From contig OX421502.1 of NCBI GenBank assembly GCA_949126835.1, forward strand, positions 34,358,482 through 34,422,481: a stretch of 64,000 nt of DNA, given 5' to 3'. Positions 10,933-22,469 of this stretch are shown here, piece by piece (position 1 is the first letter of the stretch; each line of letters starts with the position of its first letter). This DNA comes from Anisus vortex (lineage: Eukaryota; Mollusca; Gastropoda; Planorbidae). Position numbers and translations under genes: made by a program. The notes under the pieces are model-generated. The model was given only the letters and a program-made list of their open reading frames with translations. It was not told the DNA's origin and did no database searches.

Positions 10933-11135
10933 TCCATGGCCGGTGTAAAGGAAAAAAGTATCCCGTCGGACCAAATTGATCCATACGACCGGTGAAGCAG
11001 CGTTCTCCAGTTTCCGTGGCCACGGCATACTAGGTGATTGTGTGGCCAGCACTATGCACAGCTGCCTAAAAGGAAAGGGGGGGGGTAAAAGGGGGACACA
11101 ATCCAAGATCCCGTCCGAGACTAGCCAGTGATTAG
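10933..11135 (-). mobile_element. tRNA-derived SINE, head missing
   Basis: It shares the tail block of the main SINE family in this window: TTTACTTTAC-type end, GGTCCGACGGG-like box, GCCGTGGCCACGG and the GGCCACACAATC block. The tRNA-like A/B-box head is not recognisable. Confidence 0.7.
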
Positions 11136-11348
11136 CCACCCCCGCGGAAAGCGTGTCGTGTAACCTAAAGTACAGCCTCTATAAAGCTGAAAAAATATTC
11201 TCAACCATCTACTAAAACCATGCAGTAGATTGCGCATGACCAGATCACAAAGCAATGGAAGAAATTAAAAATGAAGCTCTATGAATGTTAAAAAAAACAA
11301 CAAAACGAAACAAAACATTTTATGAAACTTACAGGAACTTTTATTTGT

Positions 11349-11524
11349 ATCTTATCTTATACATCACAAAGAACATTATAAAGAACATTATTGCTTCCTA
11401 CGCTCATCCGCGGTTTGAATCTAGTCCTGCATTTCTGTTAGTGTTTTAAATTATATTAAATTACTACTTTGTTCTGGCAACCCATTTCATGACCCTGGTG
11501 CCACTCGGGAAGAAAGAGTACTTA
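11349..11524 (-). mobile_element. 5'-truncated LINE, 3' end
   Basis: Same family as 7671-8060: TTATC tail, a damaged hairpin, the CTCATCCGCGG block, and then the region encoding the FFPSGT motif on the minus strand. It ends 298 bp upstream of the host exon and would lie in its intron. Confidence 0.75.
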
Positions 11525-11822
11525 TATATGGGTTCCGAATCACTATTTCTAATTTTCTTCTTAAGAACCCATAAAGGGAAGGTATATTTGAACTACGTTT
11601 TTTTTTATATTAAATTTCATTTCGGAATTAAAAAATTTAAAAATGACTGGTCTTATTTGCCAGTTATGGAAGGAATTCTTAGAAATTCTCTCCTTTTTTT
11701 CGGTAGTTCGATTCTATAAGTTGCATAAGAGAAAAATTCCGGAAGGTAGGTTCTTCTTAATCTGATGTTTGACTTTTAATACATTTGAAACACAAATAGT
11801 GTCAATGTTTATTTACTTTCAG

Positions 11823-11955
11823 GTGCGCAGTAGTCCCCATGACGACGGCAACAGCGTCACTTCCGGGGAGACCACAACCAGCGACAGTGGGCGTGGCGGA
11901 AGTGAGGACGACATCCCACTGCCTCCGATAGCCGAGTGTTCACCGGAACTAAACA
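11823..11955 (+). CDS. Internal exon of an unidentified host gene
   Basis: A 133-bp exon. It follows a pyrimidine-rich acceptor ending TTTACTTTCAG and precedes a strong donor GTGAGT at 11956. It opens in phase 0 and closes in phase 1. The 44 complete codons encode a polar, Ser/Thr- and acid-rich segment with SSPHDDGN, TTTSDSGRGGSEDD and IPLPPIAECSPELN. There is no globular domain; it reads as intrinsically disordered, such as a cytoplasmic tail or linker. The composition contrasts sharply with the AT-rich flanks, and codon third positions are GC-rich, which supports real coding. DSGRGGS fits the DSG-x(n)-S type of beta-TrCP degron. Cadherin-family cytoplasmic tails are one possibility, at low confidence. 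No partner exon was recognised in the window, so flanking introns would be long. Confidence 0.7.
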
Positions 11956-12586
11956 GTGAGTATTCTTCCGTTGTACGTTGCATGTCGGGAAAGATGTGTG
12001 TGTTGGTTGGTGGGTGGGGGGAGGGCAACATGTTCAAAGCAAAACTCGTGGTTTCGTATAAAACAAACAAACATCTGATTATATATAACTAAAGTATTGC
12101 TTTCTAACAAGCCGTATATGTGTGCAATAATAAATGTTAATACTAGCTAAGTGTTTTAAAATCAATTTATAAAGAATAATTTTATTCAACGCAAATAGTT
12201 AATAACTAAACATAGGTATTCACTGATTCATTTACCCGCGGGCTTTGCTCATTCTGAGTTGGTCTAAAGTATGTGGATCTGAAATCTAGAACAATTCAAT
12301 TCTAGACTTTGGGAGAATAGAACTCCTACTTCCCTGTCAGACTAAAAAACCCCGCATGGCAATGGAATCTGAGATTACCCATCCCTTAAAGCTAAATCCC
12401 AAGAGTGATCAAGGGAAAGTTGGTCTCTTCTTCTTCTTCCTCTATAAGCCAGTCTACACTGCAGTTTAGCTCTCTTAAAGTGAATGCCAGACAAATATAT
12501 TTACATGTCCTGTTTTTAATTGTTCTGTATTACTGTATAGTGTGTTGGTAATGGTAGGTTGAAGGAGGGGGGGGGGAGGGTAGTGT
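11956..12586. other. Putative intron sequence
   Basis: Follows the exon donor. It holds a G run near 12566 but no second exon that I can support. Confidence 0.5.
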
Positions 12587-12760
12587 GTGCCTGATGTTGG
12601 TTAGCTTAGGGCATACAAGTAGGACGTGGTCTACAGTTTCTTAAGGGTAGTGGCAGTGTCTGCAGTTGGGTGCGTGTGTCTATTCTTTTGATGTGTGAGT
12701 TGAATGCTATATGTCCTGTTATCAACTGGGATATAGTGCATTTGTTCTTTGCGGAGAAGG
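12587..12760 (-). pseudogene. LINE ORF2 C-terminal relic
   Basis: The minus strand encodes ISQLITGHIAFNSHIKRID and, after a one-base frame shift, PNCRHCHYP, a stop, then ETVDHVLLVCPKLTNIR. The CxxC...H-x4-C pattern with a preceding LxTGH motif is the zinc-knuckle region at the C-terminus of many non-LTR retrotransposon RT proteins. At least one frame shift and one stop mark it as dead. It is a different family from the FFPSGT elements. Confidence 0.75.
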
Positions 12761-13661
12761 TGGGTCTCACGACTGATAACATGTATGACTATAGCCAGCT
12801 ATGGATTTCGATGTATGTCTTCCTTTGAAATCGTGAAGACTTCATTAGAAGCGTCCAATCTATTTGATTCATATACTGTGTGTAGAGGCCTTTGTATTCA
12901 GATGAACACCTTAAGAGAAAACTGTGCATACAATAAATTAAGCTATTCTTCTCTTTAAAAGACAGAGAATTTTTTTTTTTACCCTTTTCTGTAGGCTTTT
13001 TATACGAACTGTTTTCCTTAATTATCATTAAAACAAAAATCCTTTTTCTTTTATATGTGAAAGTCCGTCCAATCCATTCAGTCAACCAACACGCGCGAAT
13101 GGGAAAATAGAAAAATCCATTCAATTGAAAGCCATTAAGGTAATCAATTAAAACAATTATGACAGCTATTAATCTAATTAAATCCTTTTTGTGGAGCCTC
13201 TTGAAACAACCACGACAAAAACAAAACAGAAGCAAACAGAATAAAACAGAAATGAGACAAAAAAAACTATCGCAGAGTTGTCGAACCTGAGAAAAATATT
13301 TTTTGTTACAATTCTTTTGAATACAAATCTTTAAAGGGAGAGAACAGAAAAGCGTTAATAAGATAGTTTGAAGAGATTACAATAAACTCTATGAGCTTAA
13401 CATCTCAATAACTTGGAGCTTAAATTCCAGAGATCTACGTATTCTGTTCATCACACTGGCTTTAGGGAATTTTCCAGTTCAATATACACGGAGGTGGCGA
13501 CGATAATGCCGACTTTATAACAGAACGTAATCTTACAGCTTAACTCTGATCTGGATTAAAAGAAACGGTGTGCATTTAATTATTTACAGATTGAGTGAAG
13601 AAAATCTCTAAATCAAATCTAAATGTAGAGTCTATTCGATCTATGTCAATATATTGACTCT
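12761..13661. other. No gene seen
   Basis: AT-rich sequence with A and T homopolymers. Nothing supportable. Confidence 0.55.
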
Positions 13662-13720
13662 ATGTTATCTTATCTCTATGTTACAGACGCTCCTTCTATA
13701 AAGAAGATTGTTGCGTCCTA
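13662..13720 (-). mobile_element. LINE terminal hairpin fragment
   Basis: Only the last ~55 bp of the LINE family remain: the TTATCT tail, the GACGC...GCGTC stem with inner CTTCT/AGAAG, and part of the next block. Confidence 0.7.
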
Positions 13721-15085
13721 CCCTCTATCGGTCTGTAGTATTTATTTGATTTATAGCCAGGTCTTTTGGGAAAGACAAATTCATCGAATTGTTAAATGAC
13801 AAGTTTTGGTTTATTAATATATTTGGTTTTGAATGTATTAACGTAAGATGATTGGCTATTATATTTGCACCCTTCTTGGGTTACGCCTACGCCTAAGTTA
13901 CTCGATTGCTAGAAATGTAAGGACGTAAGATACCGAGACAAAGAGGTTTAGAAAATACTGTGAAGCTTGCGTCTTGTAAATATGTAAACAAATCCATTTC
14001 AGATAATGTAGGCCATTTGGGGATAGCAAAGTAGCGTTTGAATCAGTTTTCATGGACATGAAAAAAAGGGGTTGTACAGCAAGCACAATGCCCCATCCAA
14101 CTTTAGTTTCCCCAGTTACCAATTCCTATTCGGGGAAAAAACAACAACAACAAAGGCCCTTTTTTAAAATCTGGTTTCGAACTCGAGGCATCCATAACGA
14201 CAATTCGGAAACCTACATGAGATTATAGCTAAACTCTCATCAATTTTCAAAAGTCGCATAAATATTTGAGTACATTAAAAGTTTTAAAACAATTGGCAGC
14301 ATTTACATGTCCAAGATTTAGGATTCGACCCTAAACACACCCCCCCTCCCTTAGTTTGAGAGTGGCTGTAATATATTTCAGATTTTGTGTTTTAATCTTC
14401 ACATCTTTTAAGTATCACTGACATGACATTTATACATTTTTCTTTTAAAACCATAATTGCACTGATGAGATTTAGTGTTGGAGAAATACTAGATCAATAT
14501 TTTCATAACTCTTTTTGTCATCTGAAACTGACGTATACGTTTTCATGCCCAGAATTCATCCACAAGATTACTGAAATTAATCGGCTAAAAAAACAACAAA
14601 AACAACATAAACAACTAAAAAAAAAAAAAAAGCCACACAATAAAAAATTGCACATTAATTTTCCTAATTGATTGGATAGTGTGTTTCTGAATATGATCGT
14701 ATATTTGTCTCTGCCATAACGTTTTCAGTTGTCTTCTCTCTGGCGGCAATGTAAAATTATCTTCTCGTAGAGATACATGTTCAATCCTGCCAATGAAATC
14801 TAAGTTTTAAATTGTTAATTGTACCCCGATTATTATTATTTTTAAACAAAGATAAATTTATCGTAAATTTTTCTTTTGAAAATATTATTCATATTTATAT
14901 TTAGAATTTTCTTTTTAAAATATCAATGGAAATCTTTCTAGTCAACTGTCTGCTTACTTGTATTTTATTTACAGATTGGTAGCTTGACAAAGTTATGTTT
15001 TGTCACACATTCGTTTTTACCGCTTCTTTTTTAATGTTTTAAATTTAAAATAATTCAAAGATTGAAGATTTATAAAAAGTAAAAA
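13721..15085. other. No gene seen
   Basis: AT-rich non-coding sequence with A runs near 14600. No supportable gene or element. Confidence 0.5.
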
Positions 15086-15135
15086 GGACGCAATAATCTT
15101 CTTTATAGAAGGAGCGTCTGTAATATATAATATAA
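15086..15135 (+). mobile_element. LINE terminal hairpin fragment
   Basis: The plus strand has the intact hairpin GACGCAATAATCTTC...GAGCGTC followed by the TAATATATAAT tail. The body of the element is missing. Confidence 0.7.
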
Positions 15136-15401
15136 AACCGACCGATTGTCTGAGATTTGACAAAACTCAGCATTTGACATTGTAACCGCCATAATGTCGA
15201 TGTGGAAACCGCCACAGTATCTACGTCACGACCAATCAGAATCAATTTGCTTTAACTTCTAGTGGTTGGAGATAATTACCCATGGAGAGGATAATTTCCG
15301 CAAATATATTTTTGGAGGGCTATAGATTATCTTGTTTCAAAACGGAGTGTTTAGAGTTACGTTTCCATTGTTTGCTTTTTATGTCATTTGTTTTATTGGC
15401 T

Positions 15402-16803
15402 TAGAACGAATAGGAAGTTCTATTTAACTTAGAACCAATAGGAAGTTCTATTTAACTTAGAACCAATAGGAAGTTCTATTTAACTTAGAACCAATAGGAA
15501 GTTCTGTTTAACTTAGAACCAATAGGAAGTTCTGTTTAACTTAGAACCAATAGGAAGTTCTGTTTAACTTAGAACCAATAGGAAGTTCTATTTAACTTAG
15601 AACCAATAGGAAGTTCTATTTAACTTAGAACCAATAGGAAGTTCTGTTTAACTTAGAACCAATAGGAAGTTCTATTTAACTTAGAACCAATAGGAAGTTC
15701 TATTTAACCAATGAAGCCGGCTGGCCTAGCGGTTAGCTCACCAGACTGTCAACCAAAAAACCACTTGACACGTCGCGGGTTCGAGCCCCGCCACCGGCAG
15801 ATCCCTGTCGCCCTACAGGAGTTTTGGGACTAGATGACGTTAATATTGAGTTGTTATCACATGCGCTTAACCGGCAGCAGTGAATCCTCTCACAGATTAA
15901 TAGTCTTCTAGAGCGCACTGAGCATGCTAAAATAGCAAGGATAGAAGCGCTATAAAAATTACCATTACCAATAGGAAGTTCTATTTAACTTAGAACCAAT
16001 AGGAAGTTCTGTTTAACTTAGAACCAATAGGAAGTTCTGTTTAACTTAGAACCAATAGGAAGTTCTGTTTAACTTAGAACCAATAGGAAGTTCTGTTTAA
16101 CTTAGAACCAATAGGAAGTTCTGTTTAACTTAGAACCAATAGGAAGTTATGTTTAACTTAGAACCAATAGGAAGTTCTGTTTAACTTAGAACCAATAGGA
16201 AGTTCTGTTTAACTTAGAACCAATAGGAAGTTCTGTTTAACTTAGAACCAATAGGAAGTTCTGTTTAACTTAGAACCAATAGGAAGTTCTGTTTAACTTA
16301 GAACCAATAGGAAGTTCTGTTTAACTTAGAACCAATAGGAAGTTCTGTTTAACTTAGAACCAATAGGAAGTTCTGTTTAACTTAGAACCAATAGGAAGTT
16401 CTGTTTAACTTAGAACCAATAGGAAGTTCTGTTTAACTTAGAACCAATAGGAAGTTCTGTTTAACTTAGAACCAATAGGAAGTTCTGTTTAACTTAGAAC
16501 CAATAGGAAGTTCTGTTTAACTTAGAACCAATAGGAAGTTCTGTTTAACTTAGAACCAATAGGAAGTTCTGTTTAACTTAGAACCAATAGGAAGTTCTGT
16601 TTAACTTAGAACCAATAGGAAGTTCTGTTTAACTTAGAACCAATAGGAAGTTCTATTTAACTTAGAACCAATAGGAAGTTCTATTTAACTTAGAACCAAT
16701 AGGAAGTTCTATTTAACTTAGAACCAATAAGAAGTTCTATTTAACTTAGAACCAATAGGAAGTTCTATTTAACTTAGAACCAATAGGAAGTTCTATTTAA
16801 CTT
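15402..16803. repeat. 28-bp minisatellite, ~40 copies, split by a SINE
   Basis: The unit is AACTTAGAACCAATAGGAAG plus TTCTGTTT or TTCTATTT. About 11 copies lie left of the SINE and about 30 right of it. Interior units nearly all carry the G variant, and the outer units carry A (the last seven on the right and the first on the left). This is the pattern left by internal amplification and homogenisation. Each unit holds an AGAAC...GTTCT inverted repeat, a CCAAT box and a GGAAGT ETS core. The period is not a multiple of three, so it is not a coding repeat. Confidence 0.95.
15713..15966 (+). mobile_element. Well preserved tRNA-derived SINE inside the minisatellite
   Basis: The head has a good A box (TGGCCTAGCGG) and B box (GGTTCGAGCCC), and an acceptor-like pairing of GCCGG with CCGGC. 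It is followed by a CCTACAGGAGTTTTGGGACTAG body and a GAGCATGCTAAAA...GCGCTATAAAAATTACC tail of the type shared with L2/CR1-group LINEs. ACCAAT flanks both sides (15707-15712 and 15967-15972) and is a plausible target duplication. The extra A run and missing acceptor pairs show it is not a functional tRNA gene. Confidence 0.85.
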
Positions 16804-17277
16804 TTAGTTCTTCTTCTTCTACGTTCCATTTTCGCTTTCTTTTGCTGTGTCAGACTGGCAGTCTTGTTTCTCGGACGAACCGGGCTGTTGACTGTAGGAA
16901 TGGCTTTGGGCCCCAAAGCTTTTCCTCCAATGTGGCTCCCTGAGGCCAGGCCTGGTTACGGGCCTCTCAGTGGAGTGGACACCATTGCTGGAGTCCAGTT
17001 CCACAGGGGCACTCAGGGGTGTGACTTAGAACCTTTTACTAAAAACCGTTGTTTTAAATATGTTGTAAATTATGTTTGAAGAATTCTCTTAAAAAATTTG
17101 TTTTCCAAGCTAAGCTCCGCCCCATGGGCTAATTTTCGGTTAAGACGTATGAAATATTCAATTTGTTTTAAAACTTTATTCAACTTTTCCTTATCAATGC
17201 AAAATAAGCTTTGCAAAGTTGGCAGTGCCTGTATTCTGAGGTTCATGCTTTTATGTTTTGCAAAGCGTAGTCTTCAG
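16804..17277. other. No gene seen; possible old repeat
   Basis: A GC-richer patch at about 16860-17030 stands out in composition. Neither strand gives a recognisable product. Confidence 0.4.
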
Positions 17278-17420
17278 TCTGTAGATGACCGAGTGGATGT
17301 GAGGGCTTTACTGTCTCGTTCGGCGTGGCTAGTTCAAATCGCAACCCAATCATCACAATATATCCTAGCTGCCACGATGCTAAATGCACAAATTAGCATG
17401 GAATAGAAATAGGCAGGGTG
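17278..17420 (+). mobile_element. tRNA-like SINE candidate
   Basis: GATGACCGAGTGG (A-box-like) is followed 45 bases on by AGTTCAAATCG (B-box-like). A body ending in TGCTAAATGC and TAGCATGGAATAG follows. The layout fits a decayed SINE with a Ser/Leu-type tRNA head. Confidence 0.5.
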
Positions 17421-18844
17421 TAACATACACACACAACTAAACCCCATGACAAGTCCACAGTTTGTCGAGTAAACTGGAACTCAGACAAAAAGTAAAACGT
17501 ACAAACATATCCAAACCCCTAAAATAGTCTTCAGTCACAAACAGCGTTCAAAGATAAATAACAAACGAAGAGACTTCTTAGATCTGAACTTATGGGTTAA
17601 ATACATCTCAAAAACAAAAGTTTACGTCTTTTCCGCATTGTTCTAATTTTAGCATCTGCTTACACTGTCTAAATGAATGAATAAACTGAGTATCATCAAC
17701 GACCAACTTATGCACCAATCATTGAAGTTACTTGTCTCAAGTGTATTGTTTTCGAAAAATATATATCACTCCATTTGGCATTTAAAAAGAATGTTTGCAA
17801 TGTCTCACAAAGATGATATTTCTCGTTATGTCTATTAAAGACTCGTACGTGAGCCCTTTAATTACATTGATGTAAGTACTCAAAATTGAAACACATGGTT
17901 TTAGGATATTATTATTTCATACTAATGCCACGCAATTCGTATAGTTGTACACTCCAGATATAATTTGATTTAACCATCCATTCACTAGACCACTAGACTT
18001 TAGTATATACCACTACTTTCTTATCAATGATCACCTAGCTATGCCAAAGCAAAAAAAGTTGGAATTTAAAAAGAAGTTATAGAATATAGAAGATAGAAGG
18101 CTAAAACATTATTGAACACAAAAAATATTATGAACTCATCGATCTTTAAATTGCATAGTACTCGAGTAGCAATTTAGATCATCAACAGGGGCAATTTTTT
18201 GGGGGGTAAATTGAGAAAATATCATATAGTATAAATAGAAGTTAATAACTGAAATCTGATATCAGATACATATAACAAGGTCAGATAACAACAACCCCAG
18301 AAACGTCAGCGCAACAGGTGTAATAACATAGATTTACGCCTGGTGCCAGCAGAAACTAAATTTGATAGATTTTGGCCGAGCGAGTTACCTGTGGTAATGG
18401 ATTCATAATGAAGTAATAAGCCGGCACAGTTGTTTTTTTTTTTGGTGGGAGAAAGAGCTGGCAAATTGGGCATTTAGCTGGTGCTGCAGAGTTCAACTCT
18501 AGCTCCAGGCGACCAACTATTCAAAGATTTTTTTTTCCCTGTGCTCTCGAACCGAAATGTCAGGAGAACTGCAAAGGAGGCAAGCTCTCTGCAATATGAA
18601 CAATGTGAACAGTGTTTTATTTGCCACATAGTACATAAGTACAGTAAAGGTATAGTCAATGACGAAACCAGAAAAGTATACTATTGGTAAAGAATATAAA
18701 ATGATATCGATACTGTGTTTGCCCTTAAAAGTCAATGTCACTGTGGAGGACAGCAAAACAGAACAAAGATAGAAATGAGACAGTATTGTAAGGGCTTAGC
18801 AAACAGCACTGTGTCTACTACTTGTTAGAGACTATGAAATATTG
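17421..18844. other. No gene seen
   Basis: AT-rich non-coding sequence. Nothing supportable. Confidence 0.5.
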
Positions 18845-18927
18845 CAATAGCCAGTATGTTATAAAAGTGGACGAATATCGACTATAAAATGTCAATAGCC
18901 AGTATGTTATAAAAGTGGACGAATATC
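18845..18927. repeat. 48-bp tandem duplication
   Basis: Two copies of a 35-bp core starting CAATAGCCAGTATGTTATAA, at 18845 and 18893, are identical over the core. Confidence 0.9.
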
Positions 18928-19365
18928 AAAACCACTCATGACCAATCAATTAAAATCATAAGCATTTGTTGTATGTTTGAACTGTAGGCTTACGTCTGTA
19001 AAGTTTGAATCTCAGAAAATATTTTATTTTTCTGTTATCGCAGAGTTCATTTTTAACTTTTAATGCGCTGCCGACTGTTCTATTGAAAACATAGATTGCT
19101 CATTCATAATACAATTGTATGTGCAAAATATTTGAGGCTAGATTTGACTACACTATTCACTAATCAATCTAAGCAAATTATAGGAATAAACCACCTTTAA
19201 TTAGAGCAAATCTATACGTTGAAAAGGAAGTTTAAGTCACTTGAAATGTATTCACAAATCAGTGTTCAGGAAATCTAATTTTATAGATAAGTGCGACCTA
19301 TTTAATTTTGGCATCAAGAACACATTTTCCGGGGCCGATCCATTCCTGTTCTAGATCAGTGACGC

Positions 19366-19420
19366 CACTTCCGCGTTCGTCGCTCTGACGTCAATTCTCT
19401 ACTCTGATTGGCTACCAATT
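19366..19420. promoter_or_regulatory. Promoter-like motif cluster (ETS, CRE, paired CCAAT)
   Basis: Within 55 bp there is CACTTCCGCG (ETS core on the minus strand), a perfect CRE TGACGTCA at 19386-19393, and ATTGGCTACCAAT, a head-to-head pair of CCAAT boxes, at 19407-19419. The GC and CpG content is higher than in the flanks. These are classic elements of TATA-less housekeeping promoters. No exon is visible nearby on either strand, so the target is unknown. Confidence 0.45.
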
Positions 19421-20344
19421 TATCCTGCGCGGTTGTGAAATCTTCGCTTCCTTAGCTTACGGCCTCACAATCATGTGATAGGTGAAAAGTTTGGTACAAA
19501 TTGTTTACTGAGATCTCAACATGTTCCTAGCACCTCGATGGACGTTAAAACATAGTGTCTGTTACTTAAATCTAAACTAATAACTGCAAAAATACAGGGA
19601 ATGTTGCCGCAAAATTAATTGCTTCCACAGATCTTCAAGTCGTCAATAAATTATAAAGACACAAAAAAGCAACACTCTAAGAACGTCCCACAGAAAAAGT
19701 ATTTCAATACAATTTCTCAACCCAAGTTGTAAATCTACAAGTATTGTGAAACCGCATTCCCAAACTTAGCAACTGTATTTTATCGTATGATTCTCTGGTA
19801 AACCTTAACCTTTTCCAAAAAAACTATCCGGCCTTTCAGGATCTTCCAAGACTCCAAACGACATTTAAAAAGAACGTCCCTGCAAGTTTCCCCACCACCA
19901 ATTTCCAGACCACTCCATATGACCAACAAGATCCATACAATTTATCCAACATCCTACGGCTATTTGCGGTGGAACTCTTCCACTCCATCTTCACTGAAAT
20001 TCTTCCAGCTACTAATGTCGGGGAGGTTCAATAATTATATCAGCTAATGACGATAAAAATAGAAAAAAAAAACTCCTTTAGCGAGCGGGTATACAAACAC
20101 GTACACACAAACTCACACCAAACACACACGCCCACACGCACAAACGCGTGGGCACCAACAAATAGCCCCATCACCGCGGGCGTTTAACATTTCTCTTCTG
20201 GAGACCTGGCGCCCCGGGGTGCCACAGGGTGACGGTCTTGTACACAAGTCGCCACGAAAGCCCGGAAGGGGGGATATTATTTTTATGAAACGTTTAAGAG
20301 AAAAATGAAAGAGTGGGAAGGTTAGGACTAAAGGCTATAGAGAA
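19421..20344. other. No gene seen
   Basis: Non-coding. CA-rich at 20100-20150. Confidence 0.5.
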
Positions 20345-20547
20345 ATGACAACAGTGTGACAACAGTGTGACAACGGTGTGACAACAGTGTGACAACAGTG
20401 TGACAACAGTGTGACAACAGGGTGACAACAGTGTGACAACAGTGTGACAACAGTGTGACAACAGGGTGACAACAGTGTGACAACAGTGTGACAACGGTGT
20501 GACAACGGTGTAACAACAGTGTGACAACAGTGTGACAACAGTGTGAC
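20345..20547. repeat. 11-bp minisatellite, ~18 copies
   Basis: The unit GTGACAACAGT has scattered GGGT and CGGT variants. It creates 11-residue repeat ORFs on the minus strand, which are artefacts. Confidence 0.95.
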
Positions 20548-21360
20548 GTTGGCCGTTTTCCCACTGCATTAATTTAAAGGCAGTATTTTTTAAATAATGG
20601 ATTTCAGCAAGATGTTTCAGATAACGAATTTTCATTTAGAAAGAGTGGGATATATAAAGAGAAAAAAAGAGAGAGTCGTGTAGAGAGGAAGAAATTACTT
20701 TGGAAAGAGAGAATAAGAGAAAATGTCTTTTTATAAATATCGATAGATCCTGAAATAGTGTACTTTATAAATAAAGCGCCACAGAGACAATGGGATTTAG
20801 AGAGAGAAACAATGCCTTTAAAGATCTAATGTTTTTATAACGAGAGACAGAGTCTTTTGAAATGCCAGTGATAGATGGAAATGCCTTAGGGAGAGAAAGA
20901 AAGAGAGAGAGTGTGCTGTGGAGAAAGTAAATGTTCTTCTGTAAGAGATATAGATGTAACGGATCTATACTGCCGCGTTTTTGTGGGTTCAATTTGTAGT
21001 CATGAAAATAGTGCCAACTATGCAATTAGGTCTAGTCGTATGAGTCCGTATGAGGTTTATAATTTAAGTTCTATTTCTTACGACTTCGTTACACAAAAAA
21101 AAAAGGTTTTATTAAGTGTGATTCATGTAACGAAGGCCTTAGTCTTTTCCAAGCATTATGCAACCATTTAGTTTGTTATATAAATCAATTTCTTGTAGTT
21201 TACAATGCTTCTATAATGCCCCCTGAAAAATTGATCTTTACCTATTGCGAAAGCACTAATGGCCTATATATTTTTGTCATAGCGTTACATATCACAAATG
21301 TGTGATAAAACACACACACACACACACACGTCGTATGACACCTTCTGGTAATATTGATTA

Positions 21361-21572
21361 TCATACGGAGAACAAATGCATATAAGTACTCTTTCTTCCC
21401 GTGGGGTATCCGGGCATAGAATGGGTTTCCTGAAAAAACCCAGGAAAACTAGTAACTTAACATCATTTTAAACATTAATAAAGATGCAAGACTAGACTCG
21501 GACCACGGATGAACGTAGAACGCAATAATCTTCTTTATAGAAGGAGCTTCTGTAATATATAAGATATATTAC
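21361..21572 (+). mobile_element. 5'-truncated LINE, 3' end
   Basis: The plus strand has TACTCTTTCTTCCCG (FFP block), a TGGGTTTCCTG block, ACATCATTTTAAACA, the CGGACCACGGATGAACG block, the terminal hairpin and a TAAGATATATT tail. A (CA)n run lies 30 bp upstream. Confidence 0.8.
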
Positions 21573-21621
21573 CTAGTTAGCTAAATAGTTAGGTTAAAAG
21601 AATGAAAGTCTTGATTGAGAG

Positions 21622-21669
21622 AGTCTTCTCAGTATCTTGTGTTTAAGTCTTCTCAGTATCTTGTGTTTA
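21622..21669. repeat. 24-bp tandem duplication
   Basis: GTCTTCTCAGTATCTTGTGT plus TTAA occurs twice in succession. From here to 22469 no gene or element is seen. Confidence 0.9.
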
Positions 21670-22469
21670 AGTCTACGATTGTTAGTCAAACCAAATTAAT
21701 TACTGCTTCGGCTTTTTTTTTAAACTTTCTAATGACATTCATTGACTTTAAGGGCAAACACTTCCCGACGACCAGAAAAACCGTACAACCATCTGGCATG
21801 TATGGCCCCACTAGTGTTATCACTGAACTTCTGCGTGCAAGGGGCCCCCATAGACTAATGAGGACGCTGCAGGGTCTGAAGAGGGATGAGCTGCTAGGGG
21901 TAGGAAGGTGGCATAAGGTTTAGTTGGCGTTGGTAGGGTGTTGGGGGAGTCGAAATCGTTAAGAAAAGGGTATTAGTGGCCTATGACGAAGGGCAATGAC
22001 TCGAGGCGGAATTCTGGGAAAAACTTCAAATTAGGGCCTGACATTTTCTTTAGCGATAAAAGCTTTGGGTTTGATAGGGACAAAATTATATTGGAGTATG
22101 GTTCAGACCTAATTCATTAGTCAAACCAGACTGGAAGTAATTCTGAGAGTAAACTAAGAAAATCTAAAACTAAACTAAGAAAAACTTAAAGAAAATTAAG
22201 AAACCCAGGAATAAATTTAATAGTGTAAAAAATAAACTAAGTAAGTCTATGGATAAAGTAACGGTGTAAAACTAAACTATTAAAATCAAAGAATAAACTA
22301 AGAAAATCGAACATTAAACTAAGACAGTGAAATTGGAAGTCAGATACAGCGAAAAGTGAAAATGAGATTGTCCTCAAGAAATCCTCGAAGACGTCTGGCT
22401 GTCAAGCGTTGAGAATAAAATAGTTTTCATTATAACCTTCAAGTCTTTGACTTTTTCTATTTGTTTTTA

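Noticed and set aside
15717..15800. tRNA gene
   Set aside because: A and B boxes and part of an acceptor stem are present, but the anticodon arm is not formed and a SINE body and tail follow.
15402..16803. Regular repeat array resembling a CRISPR
   Set aside because: Units are directly adjacent with no unique spacers, the context is eukaryotic and there are no cas genes.
20294..20635. Minus-strand ORFs with an 11-residue repeat (VVTLLSHCCHT)
   Set aside because: Any frame through an 11-bp satellite without stops gives this. It is not a repeat protein.
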